Shown: positions 1-10,300, counted from the stretch's first letter. The stretch is 26,657 nt of DNA from Chloromonas sp. AAM2 (GCA_004335635.1 QAXH01003929.1:1-26657), one strand, 5' to 3'. Translations and numbers: made by a program. The notes: generated from the sequence alone by a model not told the origin.

Positions 1-1567
1 GTTGCTGCACATTGCGTGTACCCACCATGTTCTTGTACCAGTACCAGAGGTACCTGTACGGGCAGGGGCATCAGCACAAGGGGTTCTTGAATGGGATGAG
101 ATGCATAGCAGGCAAGTGCAACAACCAAGGCCGCCTCTTGGCAATGGCTTGAGTTGAAGGAAACGATCAAGTCTCCGCCACTGCCTATGACCGTGACTGT
201 GCGAGACGCTGTTCTGCTGAGAGGCATTACAATCAGACTGGTGTACAATGGGTGTAACCGGTACTGCACAAGGTTTGCTAGCACGGCCGCGTTAGGACAT
301 GCATAGACCTTGTGTGGACCCTCCGTGCAGCCCCTGCCTGCCAGGCCAATGCTTAGCACCTGCCACCCACCCGTTGGCCGTGTCACACGTGCCATCCTTG
401 TTGCGGTAGCACAGGTCGTTGAAGGTCACAGGCAGGCCGTTGTCGTCTGAGACAGTGATGGCCATGACCTTGTTGTGCAGCTGGAACATCTCCCACGTGA
501 CTGAGATCTGAACGGCGTTGTCCCCGCCATACTCGGCATAACGGGAGGGCGCGAGCTGGGCATAGAACTGCAAGAGAATGGCGCACATTGGCATGTCATG
601 TGCCTGCCTGAAAGCAAGCGTTGCTGGTGGTCCCGGACAATCACAAATAATTTGATTGTGACCAGCTTCGGCGTGTGGCAATGGCCGGCGTGCCAATGCT
701 GGTGTTCTGCAGCGGTGTGCTAGCATGTACTGCAGGGGGTGGTAGACACAGCAACTCACAGATGCACCCCGTTTGGAACGAGGGTAGTTTGCCTCAACAA
801 AGTTCTTGTCATCACGGGCTTTGCCTGTCTGAGGCACCCCTGCAAACGGTAACAAAATGACAGTGTGGTCATGATTACAGTCGTATCCGTTGCTCCATGT
901 TGCTTCCTAGAGGGAATGTGCACATCAGATACTCATGGTTTTCACGGATTGTCAGACAATCCAACAGATCTTGCACTCACAAAGCACGTCGGCCTCGTTT
1001 TCAATTCTGAAGCGGGCCCACCTGCAAAGGAACACGAAAACAGAATCAGGCAGAGGGTTGTCTAGGGTAGAGCTCAACAAGGAACAACCCTCCATTGCCA
1101 GAACTGTTGCATATTTGACACTTACCCTGCAACGATGGCAGCACCAATCACAAGCGACACCGCTAGAACCTTCACAGGGTTCTGGGCGATGTATGCTCCA
1201 AGCCTTCCATAGGAACGAGCCACCAAACCCACTGTAAGCAGACAGAAGAGGAGCATGGGTCATTGCAAGGATTGATGGGGCAGACAAAGTCTGAGCTGTA
1301 ACCGGCAAAACACCGTCGAAGGCCATCGCCGTTGTAATAGACCATGGTCGAGACGGCACTGAACTCACCAAACGCGCTCAAGTAGTGTTCATATCCTCTC
1401 CAAACTCGCACAAGGATGTTGGGCTTCTCGGAAACGCCTGAAGTCTCTTTTTCAAGCTCCAGCGTGTGGCCGGCTGCCTCAGACGGATCAGATGAAGAGA
1501 CAGAGGGTTGCATTATCCTGGTTGTGTTGCCCTCTACCAATGGTGCTATGCGAGGTGACCTGCTCAT
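1..1567 (-). CDS. Patched/RND-superfamily membrane protein, N-terminal part (gene runs off the left edge)
   Basis: I read exons at 1369-1567, 1126-1231, 981-1021, 760-839, 371-567 and, less surely, a 28-base exon at 26-53. Phases join without a break to give about 151 residues. Residues 1-66 are a polar cytoplasmic leader. Residues 85-102 form the first membrane helix after an ARSYGRLGAYIAQNPVK stretch. The extracellular segment then reads RFRIENEADVLWVPQ, followed by DKNFVEANYP and, later, LPVTFNDLCYRNKDGTC. This order (short cytosolic N-terminus, helix 1, 'RFR..D...LW.P' and a Cys-bearing 'F.DLC' loop) is typical of Patched/PTCHD/NPC1-like RND proteins, which move lipids or sterols at membranes. 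It lacks the large N-terminal sterol-binding domain of NPC1, so Patched-like is the better name. The sterol-sensing domain and the rest lie beyond position 1. The start at 1567 gives an open first exon that ends at a GTGAGT donor. Ligand and location cannot be told from this part. Confidence 0.85.
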
Positions 1568-1585
1568 GCGCAGTGTGCCGTCAGG

Positions 1586-1860
1586 AAGTGTTTACTCGAG
1601 CTACCGCAGACGCGTTCGTTCCAGTTTCTATTGCTCGTGCACAATGGCTTTCTAACGATAAGTTTGGTGTGAGTGACGCTGCAAGTGCCCGTGATAGATG
1701 CTAAAGTGAAGCGGTGGTAATCTGAGCCCCAGGTTCTCCGCAGGTTCCACGCACCAACGGTCAGCTTTTTTGGTCAAGCGTCTAAGATGGCTGTTGCTCC
1801 CTGGTTCTGTGCGCCATGATGTTGAGGTATCCTCAGACTTTCGCCTTGGCCCTGTATCTT
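1586..1860 (+). repeat. Dispersed repeat, copy A (partner of 5709-5973)
   Basis: This stretch aligns along its length, with substitutions and small gaps, to 5709-5973 in the same orientation. Anchors shared by both copies include CGTTCCAGTT, GTGCACAATGGCT, TCTAACGA, GACGCTGCAAGTG, GTGAAGCG and CTGGCCCTGT/TTGGCCCTGT near the right end. Neither copy carries a convincing protein, so it looks like a short non-autonomous or decayed transposable element. Copy A starts only about 19 bases upstream of the Patched-like start codon and so must form part of that gene's leader or promoter. I found no clear terminal repeats or target duplications by eye. Confidence 0.7.
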
Positions 1861-2348
1861 CTGCGTTTCCTGGCTTGTCGACTTGTTGTTGAAATGTATA
1901 TGCTGTGTTTGGAGCTAGTAAGCTGTATGTCTCGTGTCTTGTTCTGTAGTATGGCGCCAAATCATGCTGTATCTCACGTACCTGTCATCATGTTGATAGA
2001 CATTTGATTCATGCCTGAAGCCGCAAGTCTGAACTGCATGTCTAAATGCACCACCCGCAACCACCCAGGTTACAGCCTAATCGTCATGTCACAGACACTC
2101 TTTCTCAAAAAGGCGTCAGTAACCAGGCCTGCATACTGCACCTGTGCATTGTCCCAAATCATCACCAGTGTGACAAAATTCGGCGCGCTGTGCTTGTTGA
2201 GTGCAGACTGTTTCTGCCAGGCAGTGTGTTCAATGCGTGCGGCAGGCAAGTTGGTCCTTAGCATGTCTTGAGTTACAGGTAGCTGATGTGATTCGATGAG
2301 AAACGGCTGCCTACGTTTGATACTGAAGTCAGCACACACAAAAAAGAA

Positions 2349-3441
2349 GTTTGCCAGTTATGGGACAGTTTGTGTGAACAGGTCTGTATTACCGCCAGGA
2401 ACCATTGTGTGTCAGCAAAACATGTGTGTGTTTGTGTGTGTGAATTGTACATGCGGTGAACAGCGGGGTGAACATCGCGTTTTGTGGTAGACGGTGAACT
2501 GCTACTTCTGGGACAGCAAACCAGGACTAGACAGGAACTGCAGTGTCAAAAGACAAAATGAGGGTGTTACCAGTCTGACCGGCTACTCAGAAGTCGGTAA
2601 TGTAAGTCACCACCATGTGTTCCAGCTGCTTCACTCTCTTGAGCAAGATGAGCACATGTTGTAGGAAACAACAAATGAATGTCTGCATTTAATCGTATCA
2701 ACGCACCAACTATCAAAGATTACAAATAGCCTCTGTAGTGAAGTTCACATTCATGGTTAACAGATCCACCATGGGGTGTGATTCCATATCATACTTGCGC
2801 AAACGCATACAAGTGGGTAGCCAGCCAGGAGCAACGCAAACGACAAAGGGGGTCCACTTAGTGGTTGTGCGTGTCAAAGGACAAGGAAATGGCCCAGCCG
2901 CAAAAGTTGTGGCTGGTTGACGCCAGCAAGAGGCTTGGTCTAAATCACAGTCATGTAACATTGGCGTGTGTTCAGAAGCGTTTCGTTGGTTGCTCACACA
3001 ATTGGTACACAACACAGCAAATGCTTACATGGTCAGTCAGCCGTTCTGGGACAAGTAGTGAATGGGGCCTTGGGACTCAACTCAACCAGAACTCAAGCAA
3101 ACTTGAAAGCGCAGTGACCTCATTTTTGAAACGAGTGACGGCGACGCTCTTGGGAAGCTGTGTAGAAGCTGGCCCAGGTCCTAAGGCGGAGTCGTACCAA
3201 CAAGCAAGGTCCTCTGTGGTGATGCTGATGAGGGTGTTGATCAGCAGGGACGGGAGCGAGTCATGTCCTACCCAGGCGCGTGCTTCAGGGTGGTCACAAC
3301 ACCTGAGGTCATAAGGCATGAACCTATCGCATGCATGAATGAGGTGGATTGCCATGTGGAGACAACACAGGACAGCATCAGGTTCATTGGATACTGCGGC
3401 GAGTAGACCTATTCACACAAATTGTCCCAGAACTGGCAAAC
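2349..3441. mobile_element. Putative DNA-transposon-like element bounded by 37-bp terminal inverted repeats
   Basis: Positions 2349-2385 and the reverse complement of 3405-3441 match at 34 of 37 bases, both beginning GTTTGCCAGTT at the outer end and reading TTTGTGTGAA further in. The 1,093-bp segment between is therefore flanked like a cut-and-paste transposon. An A-rich run lies just outside each end (AAAAAAGAAG on the left; ten T on the right). I see no clean target-site duplication. Two modest minus-strand frames inside (2713-3015 and 3077-3355) have no recognisable transposase motif, so this would be a non-autonomous or decayed element. Partial copies of the terminal core (TTCTGGGACA) also occur near 2506 and 3045. 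Confidence 0.45.
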
Positions 3442-3493
3442 TTTTTTTTTTCTGGCAAAAAAAAAAAGATGTTTGCCAGTTCTGGGACAATTT
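3419..3493. repeat. Perfect 23-bp inverted repeat (hairpin) with homopolymer loop
   Basis: Bases 3419-3441 are the exact reverse complement of 3471-3493, separated by 29 bases. The spacer is itself a T run, then CTGGC, then an A run, so pairing can extend inward and leave a very small loop. The structure arises where the right end of the 2349-3441 element meets the left end of a second sequence in the opposite orientation. It could extrude as a cruciform, or fold strongly if transcribed. Confidence 0.9.
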
Positions 3494-3541
3494 TCAAGAA
3501 TGGCACTGGAACCAGTGTGGCGACAGAGGCAAGTTGACGAC
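3452..3541 (+). repeat. 90-bp TTTGCCAG-type repeat, copy 1
   Basis: This stretch matches the reverse complement of 19240-19329 over its whole length, with about ten differences including two one-base gaps. It starts with a small hairpin, CTGGCAAA, A run, GATG, TTTGCCAG. It continues through TTCTGGGACAATTT and a near-palindrome CACTGGAACCAGTG and ends at TGACGAC. Similarity stops abruptly on both sides, so the 90 bp looks like a unit rather than part of a longer shared gene. Confidence 0.8.
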
Positions 3542-4065
3542 CTCGTGGATTTGGACTGTGGACGTGGCAAGAGATTGCAAATATTGCGTCTGCATCAGTG
3601 TGGCGTGACACTGGGATGTGTTGTTGGTGTGTGAACTGGTACACGTCCAGTCAGAGGTATAGCAGGCCTCACATGAGTGTGTTGCGCACGGAGACGTCCC
3701 ACGGCCTGTCTCTTCGTTCTCTACAGCTTCCCGTGACAACGTAATGCACCGCCGACACCCTGCCGACACTGTCGCATTGGCTTGTGATTGTTGCTGTCGC
3801 ACAAGTGTGTAACCTGAATACAGCCATACAACACGACTGTTCGCGCATTGTCCGCGCCGTGACCCGTGTCGTGAGGGCCTGCTGCATGGCATCGCAGGGG
3901 CCGCAGAGACCGCCTTGCAAAGGGATGGCGCAGGCAAGAGAGACTTTGCATGCAGCTGCACCTGGCATAAGGATGCTTGACATGCCTGACGAGCTCGTTG
4001 TAATTTTAATCTGACCTAATACTGCCTGGCAGGTAATGCCCTAACATGTCTTATGCTTGCTGCAG

Positions 4066-4224
4066 GCCACACTGCACAACAACAACGACAACGACAACAA
4101 CAAAATGCCGCACAACATGCGCTTTGGCACAGCATTGAACGTGGTCAGAACTACTGGCACTGAAGAAGAAGCATCCCACACCAGTGTAGCACAACGCACC
4201 GCCTGCGCTCTGCGTAGGCTACTT
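4066..4224 (+). other. Exon-like block of unknown identity upstream of URM1
   Basis: A 159-base stretch, open in one frame for 53 codons, lies between a good acceptor (GCTTGCTGCAG) and a good donor (GTAAGT). The peptide starts with an Asn/Asp run made by AAC/GAC repeats, then reads MPHNMRFGTALNVV and a Thr/Glu-rich part. I do not recognise it. It could be an exon of an unrecognised small gene, an untranslated leader exon of URM1, or chance. No partner exon with a matching phase was evident nearby. Confidence 0.2.
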
Positions 4225-4724
4225 GTAAGTTACTGTAACTCAAAAGAAAGAAGTTTTGAGAATCCAATTTCCCCATACAGTCTGGCTGTGAGCATCCCAG
4301 CAAGACAAGCCATCCGTGCTGCTCTGGTTGACTTTTTTGGACTGGCAAATCCTCAGTGTACCGCTTGCCAGAAGGTGAAGCTGTTGCTCAAGCTTGAATG
4401 AAAGCCAGCACTCGCCCTGCAAACGGCGTTGGCTGGCTAGAGGAGCCTCGGTACAGTATGCTTAGGCTGCCCCTGAGGTGTGGCTCTCTCTGGTTACGAT
4501 GGGGCAGTTGGCCATTTTGCCCTGAGGAAAGAAAGGAGCGGGTGCAGGGGTAACCGAAAACATAGCGCGGTAACTGTAACCGTCTTCCATAACCGCCCTC
4601 CCATATTCGCGGGCGATGGAGAGATGGGTAATCTGAGAGATCCCTCCATCGGTCAGTGCTAGAGGCCACACTGTGAAGCCATTTTCAGATTGACGGGCGG
4701 AGGAGCTCGTGCGCCTCAGAGGGC

Positions 4725-6178
4725 ATGCCCCTGCGTATTCGCATCGAGCTCAGGTGTGGCAATCCTAGCTGCCTACCCTCATGGAGTGCCGGTGCCCATG
4801 CAAGGGCTGACGCGCATGTCAACTGCCTGCCTCTGTCAGCACTGCTACTGCCTTGGTAAGCACATGCTGCCTGCATTGTGTATGGCCGCAGCGGAGGCCT
4901 GGAGCTGCTGTTTGGTGGCAAGAAGGTTCACGACGCTGAACTGCCCACAGATTCTGACACACCACAGGTATGCAATCGACAACCCAGCCATTCCAGCTTT
5001 CTCGTCAAGCTGGCACAGCCACTTCTGCAGCTGCAGGCATCGCATGTGCGTGTTGCTGGGTTGCGTATGCAGTGGACAGTGGGCAAGCTAATCCCTTGGG
5101 TGAAGGATGAGCTGCTAACTGAGAGGCCTGAGCTATTTATCAAGGGCAACTCAGTGTGAGTCATCCAACGGTTGGTGGGATGGGTGTAAGGCTGGTGAAG
5201 CTTGTCTTTGAGCGGTGACGCTCACTTTCATGCGCACCACGTAAGCCACCTCTGCACAACTGCCTGACGTGTGGTTTATGTCGGTGAACTCCTTGGGCGT
5301 CTGGTGTCACTCCGTATGTGTTGGGCTTAATAAACGCTCGTAATGTTGTGAGGTGATTAGACGGCTGGGCGCAAGACATGCTGCCCTCTACATGCTCTGA
5401 TTGGCTGAATGGCCTTTATGCACTGATGTGCAGTCGGCCTGGTATCCTGGTGCTCATCAACGACTGCGACTGGGAGCTCAGGTGGGAGGTTGAGCACAAC
5501 ACCATAATTCATTCAAGACATTTGGCAAGGGCAGCGCACAGGGGGAGAACAAATACTTGTTGCTAGGCTGAATTCTAAAAGCACCAGACGCTCACATGGC
5601 ATGTAACCCTTGCACACACTTGCTGTAGATGGTGTAAAACATTTACTATCCTATAGTCAAGCTTCTTAGTCTTTTTTAAGCCTGCCTACACCTACAGTAG
5701 ACCATATTAAGCGTTTACCTGAGCTGCCACGTGCGTGTTTCGTTCCAGTTGAATGTAGTCGTGCACAATGGCTGTCTAACGACAAGTGTGATGTGATGGA
5801 CGCTGCAAGTGGCTGAAGAGCTCGGTCCAGATGCTGAAGTGAAGCGTGGATAATGTGAGACCCGGGTGCTCGGCAGATCCTTCTCTCCTCAACGTTTCCG
5901 GGTATTGCCAGTGCTCCCGGGTTTGTAAGTAAGGTGTCCTCAAATGCTCGCCTTTGCGTCTGGCCCTGTGTCTGGCCCCTGTAAAAGAGCATAACATAAA
6001 GCAAGGACAAGCTGCACGTCCTTGGGTGTCTCTCATCTTTCCTTACCGGCGCATGTGTATACAACAGCCTACTCTCACACGGTGTGTTGTATTTGCTTTT
6101 GGCTGCAGCGGGATGCTTGATGCCCCCATATCCGAGTCAGATGTCATCACGTTCATCTCCACCCTCCATGGAGGCTGA
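4725..6178 (+). CDS. URM1: Ubiquitin-related modifier 1 (URM1), complete
   Basis: Exons are 4725-4753, 4892-4967, 5073-5155, 5434-5481 and 6109-6178, giving 101 residues, the normal URM1 length. Landmarks are GGLELLFGG (residues 11-19), LIPWVKDELLTERPELF (41-57), RPGILVLINDCDWELSG (64-80) and the C-terminus VITFISTLHGG with the free Gly-Gly (100-101). In the known pathway an E1-like MOCS3/Uba4 turns this Gly-Gly into a thiocarboxylate. URM1 then donates sulfur for 2-thiouridine at tRNA wobble positions and can be attached to proteins; it acts in the cytosol. The first exon is only 29 bases (MPLRIRIEL plus a split Ser codon). It was placed because it restores the beta-strand that precedes GGLELL and because the phases close. 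A dispersed repeat sits in the last intron. The gene is convergent with EPSP synthase. Confidence 0.96.
5709..5973 (+). repeat. Dispersed repeat, copy B, inside URM1 intron 4
   Basis: This stretch is homologous to 1586-1860 in the same orientation (shared anchors are listed there). It lies wholly within the 627-base last intron of URM1 (5482-6108) and leaves at least 135 bases on the acceptor side, so it need not disturb splicing. The two copies have diverged by many substitutions, so the insertions are not recent. No coding potential is convincing. Confidence 0.7.
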
Positions 6179-6273
6179 AGCGAGGCCGCCCAGAACTTGA
6201 CAGTGCACCTGAGGATCGGCTTTCTAGATTGGATTGAGTGTGGCAGATGTGTAGGAAGGACACCTGGGGTAGT

Positions 6274-6278
6274 TGTAA
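6274..6278 (+). other. Probable URM1 polyadenylation signal (TGTAA)
   Basis: TGTAA is the known polyadenylation signal of chlorophycean green algae. This one follows the URM1 stop at a typical distance. The assignment rests on position and sequence only. Confidence 0.45.
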
Positions 6279-6751
6279 CTGCCAGAACAATGGAGAGAGG
6301 AGCCATGCGTGTTGTCTCAGGCTGGAGCTATGTCAACCGGTGTACTGTTCAGCCGTTTGCGTATTGATGGTCGGGGGGGCTCTATTGAATTAGTGCTGCA
6401 CCGGGGATGCTGTCAAAGGACACGCTCTCTGATCTGAATCTAGATGAGTTGTAGTGGATGCAGTCTGATTTTCTGATGAGTGGGTGCTTCTGCATACGTG
6501 GCACCAGAGGGGTATGGGTAGATGCAGAGCTTTGCTGCCACTGAACAGCTTGCCTGTCATGCGTCACAGGAGATAGGCAGTCGTTGTTCTTTTCTTTTCA
6601 GATTCTCAGCTAAGACTGGGCTGGCTGCTGTCGCCCAAAAGTTGCATGTGAGCAACGTTGCTGGGCTGGGCTGACAGGTCACCGGTTAACGCCTTGTTGT
6701 GGCTGAACCATCATCAATGGTTCAAATTCCTTGCGCTTGTGTGAGAGTCAG

Positions 6752-6785
6752 AGTGTCGTCAGAGCGCCAGTGTCGTCAGAGTGCC
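6752..6785 (+). repeat. Two tandem 17-bp units
   Basis: AGTGTCGTCAGAGCGCC is followed directly by the same unit with one change (GTGCC for GCGCC), then by a degraded third start (GTCGGAGTG). A local slippage product in untranslated sequence. Confidence 0.7.
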
Positions 6786-7375
6786 GTCGGAGTGAGAGCT
6801 TGTGGAACACGCCTCGCCTAAGTACGACTCAATTTCTTGGCAGAGCGTGGCATCCCCAACATGCTCCTCGCTCAACTTATCACACTTTGGGTCTGAATCT
6901 TGGAAGTGACAGGTTGAGTTGCATCCTAGGACGTACATCTGCTCCGAAATGAGGCGTACTGTTGGGAAGGAAGCTATCAGAGGTCATGCGGCGCCACTCT
7001 CATCCATGAGTACGGTTCATTACAGTATGAGTCACAGAAAAGGGTTTGTAAGTCATGGCATTTACATTGCTTCTAGGAGCCAGACAAAGCCAGACATGGT
7101 CTTGGTCGCAGGAGTAATGCTTTCAAGTGCGTGCGAGGTGGTGCAAGATGGGCAGTCCCAGCGGCTGTGCCCATGCGCTTGGGCTGGCACGAGCTGTGAG
7201 TGTAAGGCTGCACAGTGGTCCGATGCTGTGCGATCTCGCAATCACTGTCACATTTGATCATCCATCAGGTGTGACATCCAAGTTAATTACGTGAGCCAAG
7301 TCAGCCAAGCTGTGTCACATGGCAGCCCTGATCTGGCGTTCTACTCAATGCGCTGCGTGTGAGCTTGGCAAGCGT

Positions 7376-10300
7376 TTAATGCTGCGTGACTGACTCTAGG
7401 ACCTTGAAGTACGAGGGGAAGGTCTTGCGAGTGCAGCCAGGGTCGTTGATGGTGATGGGCACGCCGGCGCATGCGGCCAGTGAGAAGGCCATGGCCATGC
7501 GGTGGTCGTCGTACGTGTCAATGTCGGTGCTCTTCACCTGCAAGCGAGAGACAGCGGGCAAACGCACAACGGTAGGTTGGCGAGACATCCATATGTGTGA
7601 ACTTTCGCGGGCCACTGAAGGCCATGCAAAGGTCAGTGCGAGGCGTGAGTAGGTTGTAATAGTCGAACGTCAGAATCCCCTGGCGGAGACTGTAATGGAG
7701 TGTGCGCGTGCCGCTGCCCACCGCTACCCGCCATGCAACCCAACAAGCAACGGTGGCCCAAAGAAAGGCACAAAGCCATTTTAAATCCCTGCTTCTGCTC
7801 CAGACTCTCTCTGCCAGGGCCACAACTTGCCACAAGGAACTTTGTTGAACTCCTTGGAAATCCTAGCGAGATCTCAAAGTGCTCCCACCTGCTTTGGTGG
7901 CGTGATGATGCAGTAGTCCCGGCCCTCCTCCACCGTTGCGCCTAGCTTGCGCAGCTCCGTCACCACCGCCACCATGCGCTCCGTCTCCTTCACGCGCCAG
8001 TTGTACACGTTACGGATTGCGGTCGTACTGCAGACAGTAGGACCAGGCCGGTACGCACAACAGTGAACCAGATACCAAGACAATCGCGTGTGAGAGCGGA
8101 ACGTGAGCGTGCTTGCTCATTGCACCCTCGACTCTTTCTTGCGAGCACAGCTTCACTGATGCAAGAGAGGTTTTGAGTGCTCACCCTTCTGCAAACAGTG
8201 CTGCGACTGCTAGTGTCATGGCGGCGTCCGGGATGTCATTGCAGTCATGGTCGATGGCGGTGAGCGGCTTGCCCAACGCCTTAGGGCCTGTGATGCGGAT
8301 GGAATAGGGCGACCACTCCACCCTGGCGCCCAACAGACCCATCACCTGGGGCGACACATAACACAAGTACAAGCAGCACATGTATGTAGTCTGCTTGGGC
8401 ATGCAACTTCACGCACATAAAGATTGTGTTTGACAGGCAAGGCCGCAAGAACGCCTGGACAGCCTGTGCAGACACAGTCTGCGACGTGACACCCTTGGCT
8501 CTCTGACGCTGAAAGCTATTTGATGCTGCTGAAGGTTCCCATAGCTACAGCCAGCCTGGTCCTTGTAATTGCTCAGTACCTCAGAGACGAGCTTTACGGA
8601 GCTGCCACACGCTGGCAGTCCCTGAGATGTTGTTTGAGCTTGGGCTGTTGAGTTCATTCATGCTAATGCAGAAAATGCTCGTCTCCTGCGCCACCACTTG
8701 CCCCTTGCCCATGCCCACCTCTGCAAAACGTACGTCTCCCTGCAGCGACTCCGAGCCGCAGCCCTCCACGACCATGGTGCCCCCGGTGATGGTGGCGCCC
8801 GCCAGGAAGTAGGATGCGCTCGAGGCGTCCCCCTCCACGTATGCCTCGCCTGGGGACCGGTACTGCTGGTTGGGGGGGATCTGCAGGGGGACAGGTACAG
8901 ACCGTCTTGCTAGCAATAATATTCATCCATACGTCGACTCGGATATATGGAAACTTGATGTGCCTCAATGTTCACCAGCAGTAGACATGGAGCTGGTCTA
9001 CTGATTGCACAGGCCAATAGCACAGCAAGTTCCAGTGCTGTTGTTGTCGCCTTTTCACATCTGTGTCGATGCGCGCAATGCGCATGAGGAGGGCTGTGTC
9101 CCGCAACTCAGGGATGGAAACTCAATCAATTAAGAATCATTCTCTAGTGCCAAGGTCAAGACAGTTGGTTGGCGTATTGACCCTCCTGGCGTACCTCTTA
9201 ACCTGACTACAACCTTCCACCTGAAATGTACACCTGAATTAGCTGGGGTGACCCTTGTCGTCTATCCTCCACCCCTTGCTTTCTATCATGTGGTATCCAC
9301 TCCCCATCTGTCCCACCTTCATGTGCTGCAAGCCATCCAGCTTGTGCACGACCACGCCAAACCGCTCCATAATCTTGACAGTCATGTCCACGTACGGCTG
9401 GCTGACCTTCAAGACAACGGCATGCGTCAAAACAAACCAGGCCATCGTCAGGCAGCTCATGCTGCCAGAGAGGTGATTGTTCAGACAGCCAAGTCTTTAT
9501 AATCATATTAAAGTCTGAGTGAGAGAGCAAGTGAGCAAATGTGTACCTAAATCTGTATCTTCCCATAGATATCATAATAAGACAAAACGTGGCACAAGTC
9601 ATACTCACTCTGTGTTGATGAGAAGAGAATAACATGCTGAGCGTGTGCAAGCCACATGCGGCATGCTCATGCCTTACCAGCAAGCTGAGTGTGTGCATGT
9701 TCGTTGCCTTACCAGCTCGTCCTTGATGACGATCTCGATGCCCTCTGTGCCTGTGGCCAGCGGGGCGGCCATAAGCAGGGCTGTCAGGTACTGGCTGCTC
9801 ACGCTGCCGCTCAGGGATACCTGAAGCAGTGCATGCCACACACACATGAGTAACTCTGATGGATCACACAGGCCAGGCCGTGCAGGTCACACGCACATGA
9901 AGTACACTGGTGGATCACATGAATGAACCACGCACGTCCCACAGGCTGTTGCCAACACCTGCAACCTTTTGCCGAAAGTGCTCTGCATGCCATCAGCCTG
10001 TATCCAGACAGCATCCGTGCCACCAACACACCAGCGCGGCACCATCTGGACCGGGTGCCTGCACTGCCACGCATGCAAATGCGACTTGTACCACTTCACG
10101 GCCAGTTCCGGTTCCCACCTTGCCCGAGGGCAGGCCCTGTGCGTTGACCGTCACAGGCGGGCAGCCCGTGCCCATGGTGCATGTGGCGTCCACCCCGAGC
10201 TGCACCAGACCGTCAACGAGGTCGGCAATGGGTCGCTCGCGCATGCGCGCCACGCCATCAAGGACAAACCTGCAACGTGACAACTTAATGAGGGTGTGTG

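Larger units (their letters stand above)
1568..4724. other. Gene-poor, repeat-rich gap between the Patched-like gene and URM1
   Basis: These two divergent genes are separated by about 3.1 kb in which I find no gene I can recognise. The gap holds a dispersed repeat copy (1586-1860), an inverted-repeat-bounded segment (2349-3441), a perfect hairpin (3419-3493), the start of a second inverted-repeat sequence (3452-3541), a GT-rich run near 2420-2445 and a short AAC/GAC run at 4077-4101. Both promoters must lie here or overlap the repeats. Open frames of 60-150 codons occur on both strands, but they are no longer than chance frames elsewhere in the window. Confidence 0.6.
6179..7375. other. Convergent 3' intergenic region between URM1 and EPSP synthase
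   Basis: This stretch of about 1.2 kb holds the 3' untranslated regions of two converging genes. A TGTAA box lies about 96 bases after the URM1 stop, and two reversed TGTAA boxes (TTACA at 7020-7024 and 7062-7066) could serve the minus-strand EPSP synthase transcript. A 17-bp unit is repeated twice at 6752-6785. I see no further gene. Confidence 0.6.

Noticed and set aside
2070..2339. A minus-strand frame of 89 codons that reads like a protein end.
   Set aside because: No partner exon joins it in phase, no family is recognised, and it lies outside the inverted-repeat element.
3971..4014. A short plus-strand peptide MLDMPDELVVILI resembling the start of an F-box.
   Set aside because: It stops at once, and no F-box helix or repeat domain follows in any phase-compatible exon.
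6704..6732. A GGTTCAAATTCC string after a 7-bp hairpin, which resembles a tRNA T-arm.
   Set aside because: The five bases on each side do not form a T-stem, and no acceptor, D-arm or anticodon arm fits at the right distances on either side.
9207..9845. A minus-strand open frame of 212 codons across EPSP synthase exons 6 and 7.
   Set aside because: It runs through both exons in the wrong frame and through the intron between them, and the exon frames clearly encode EPSP synthase.
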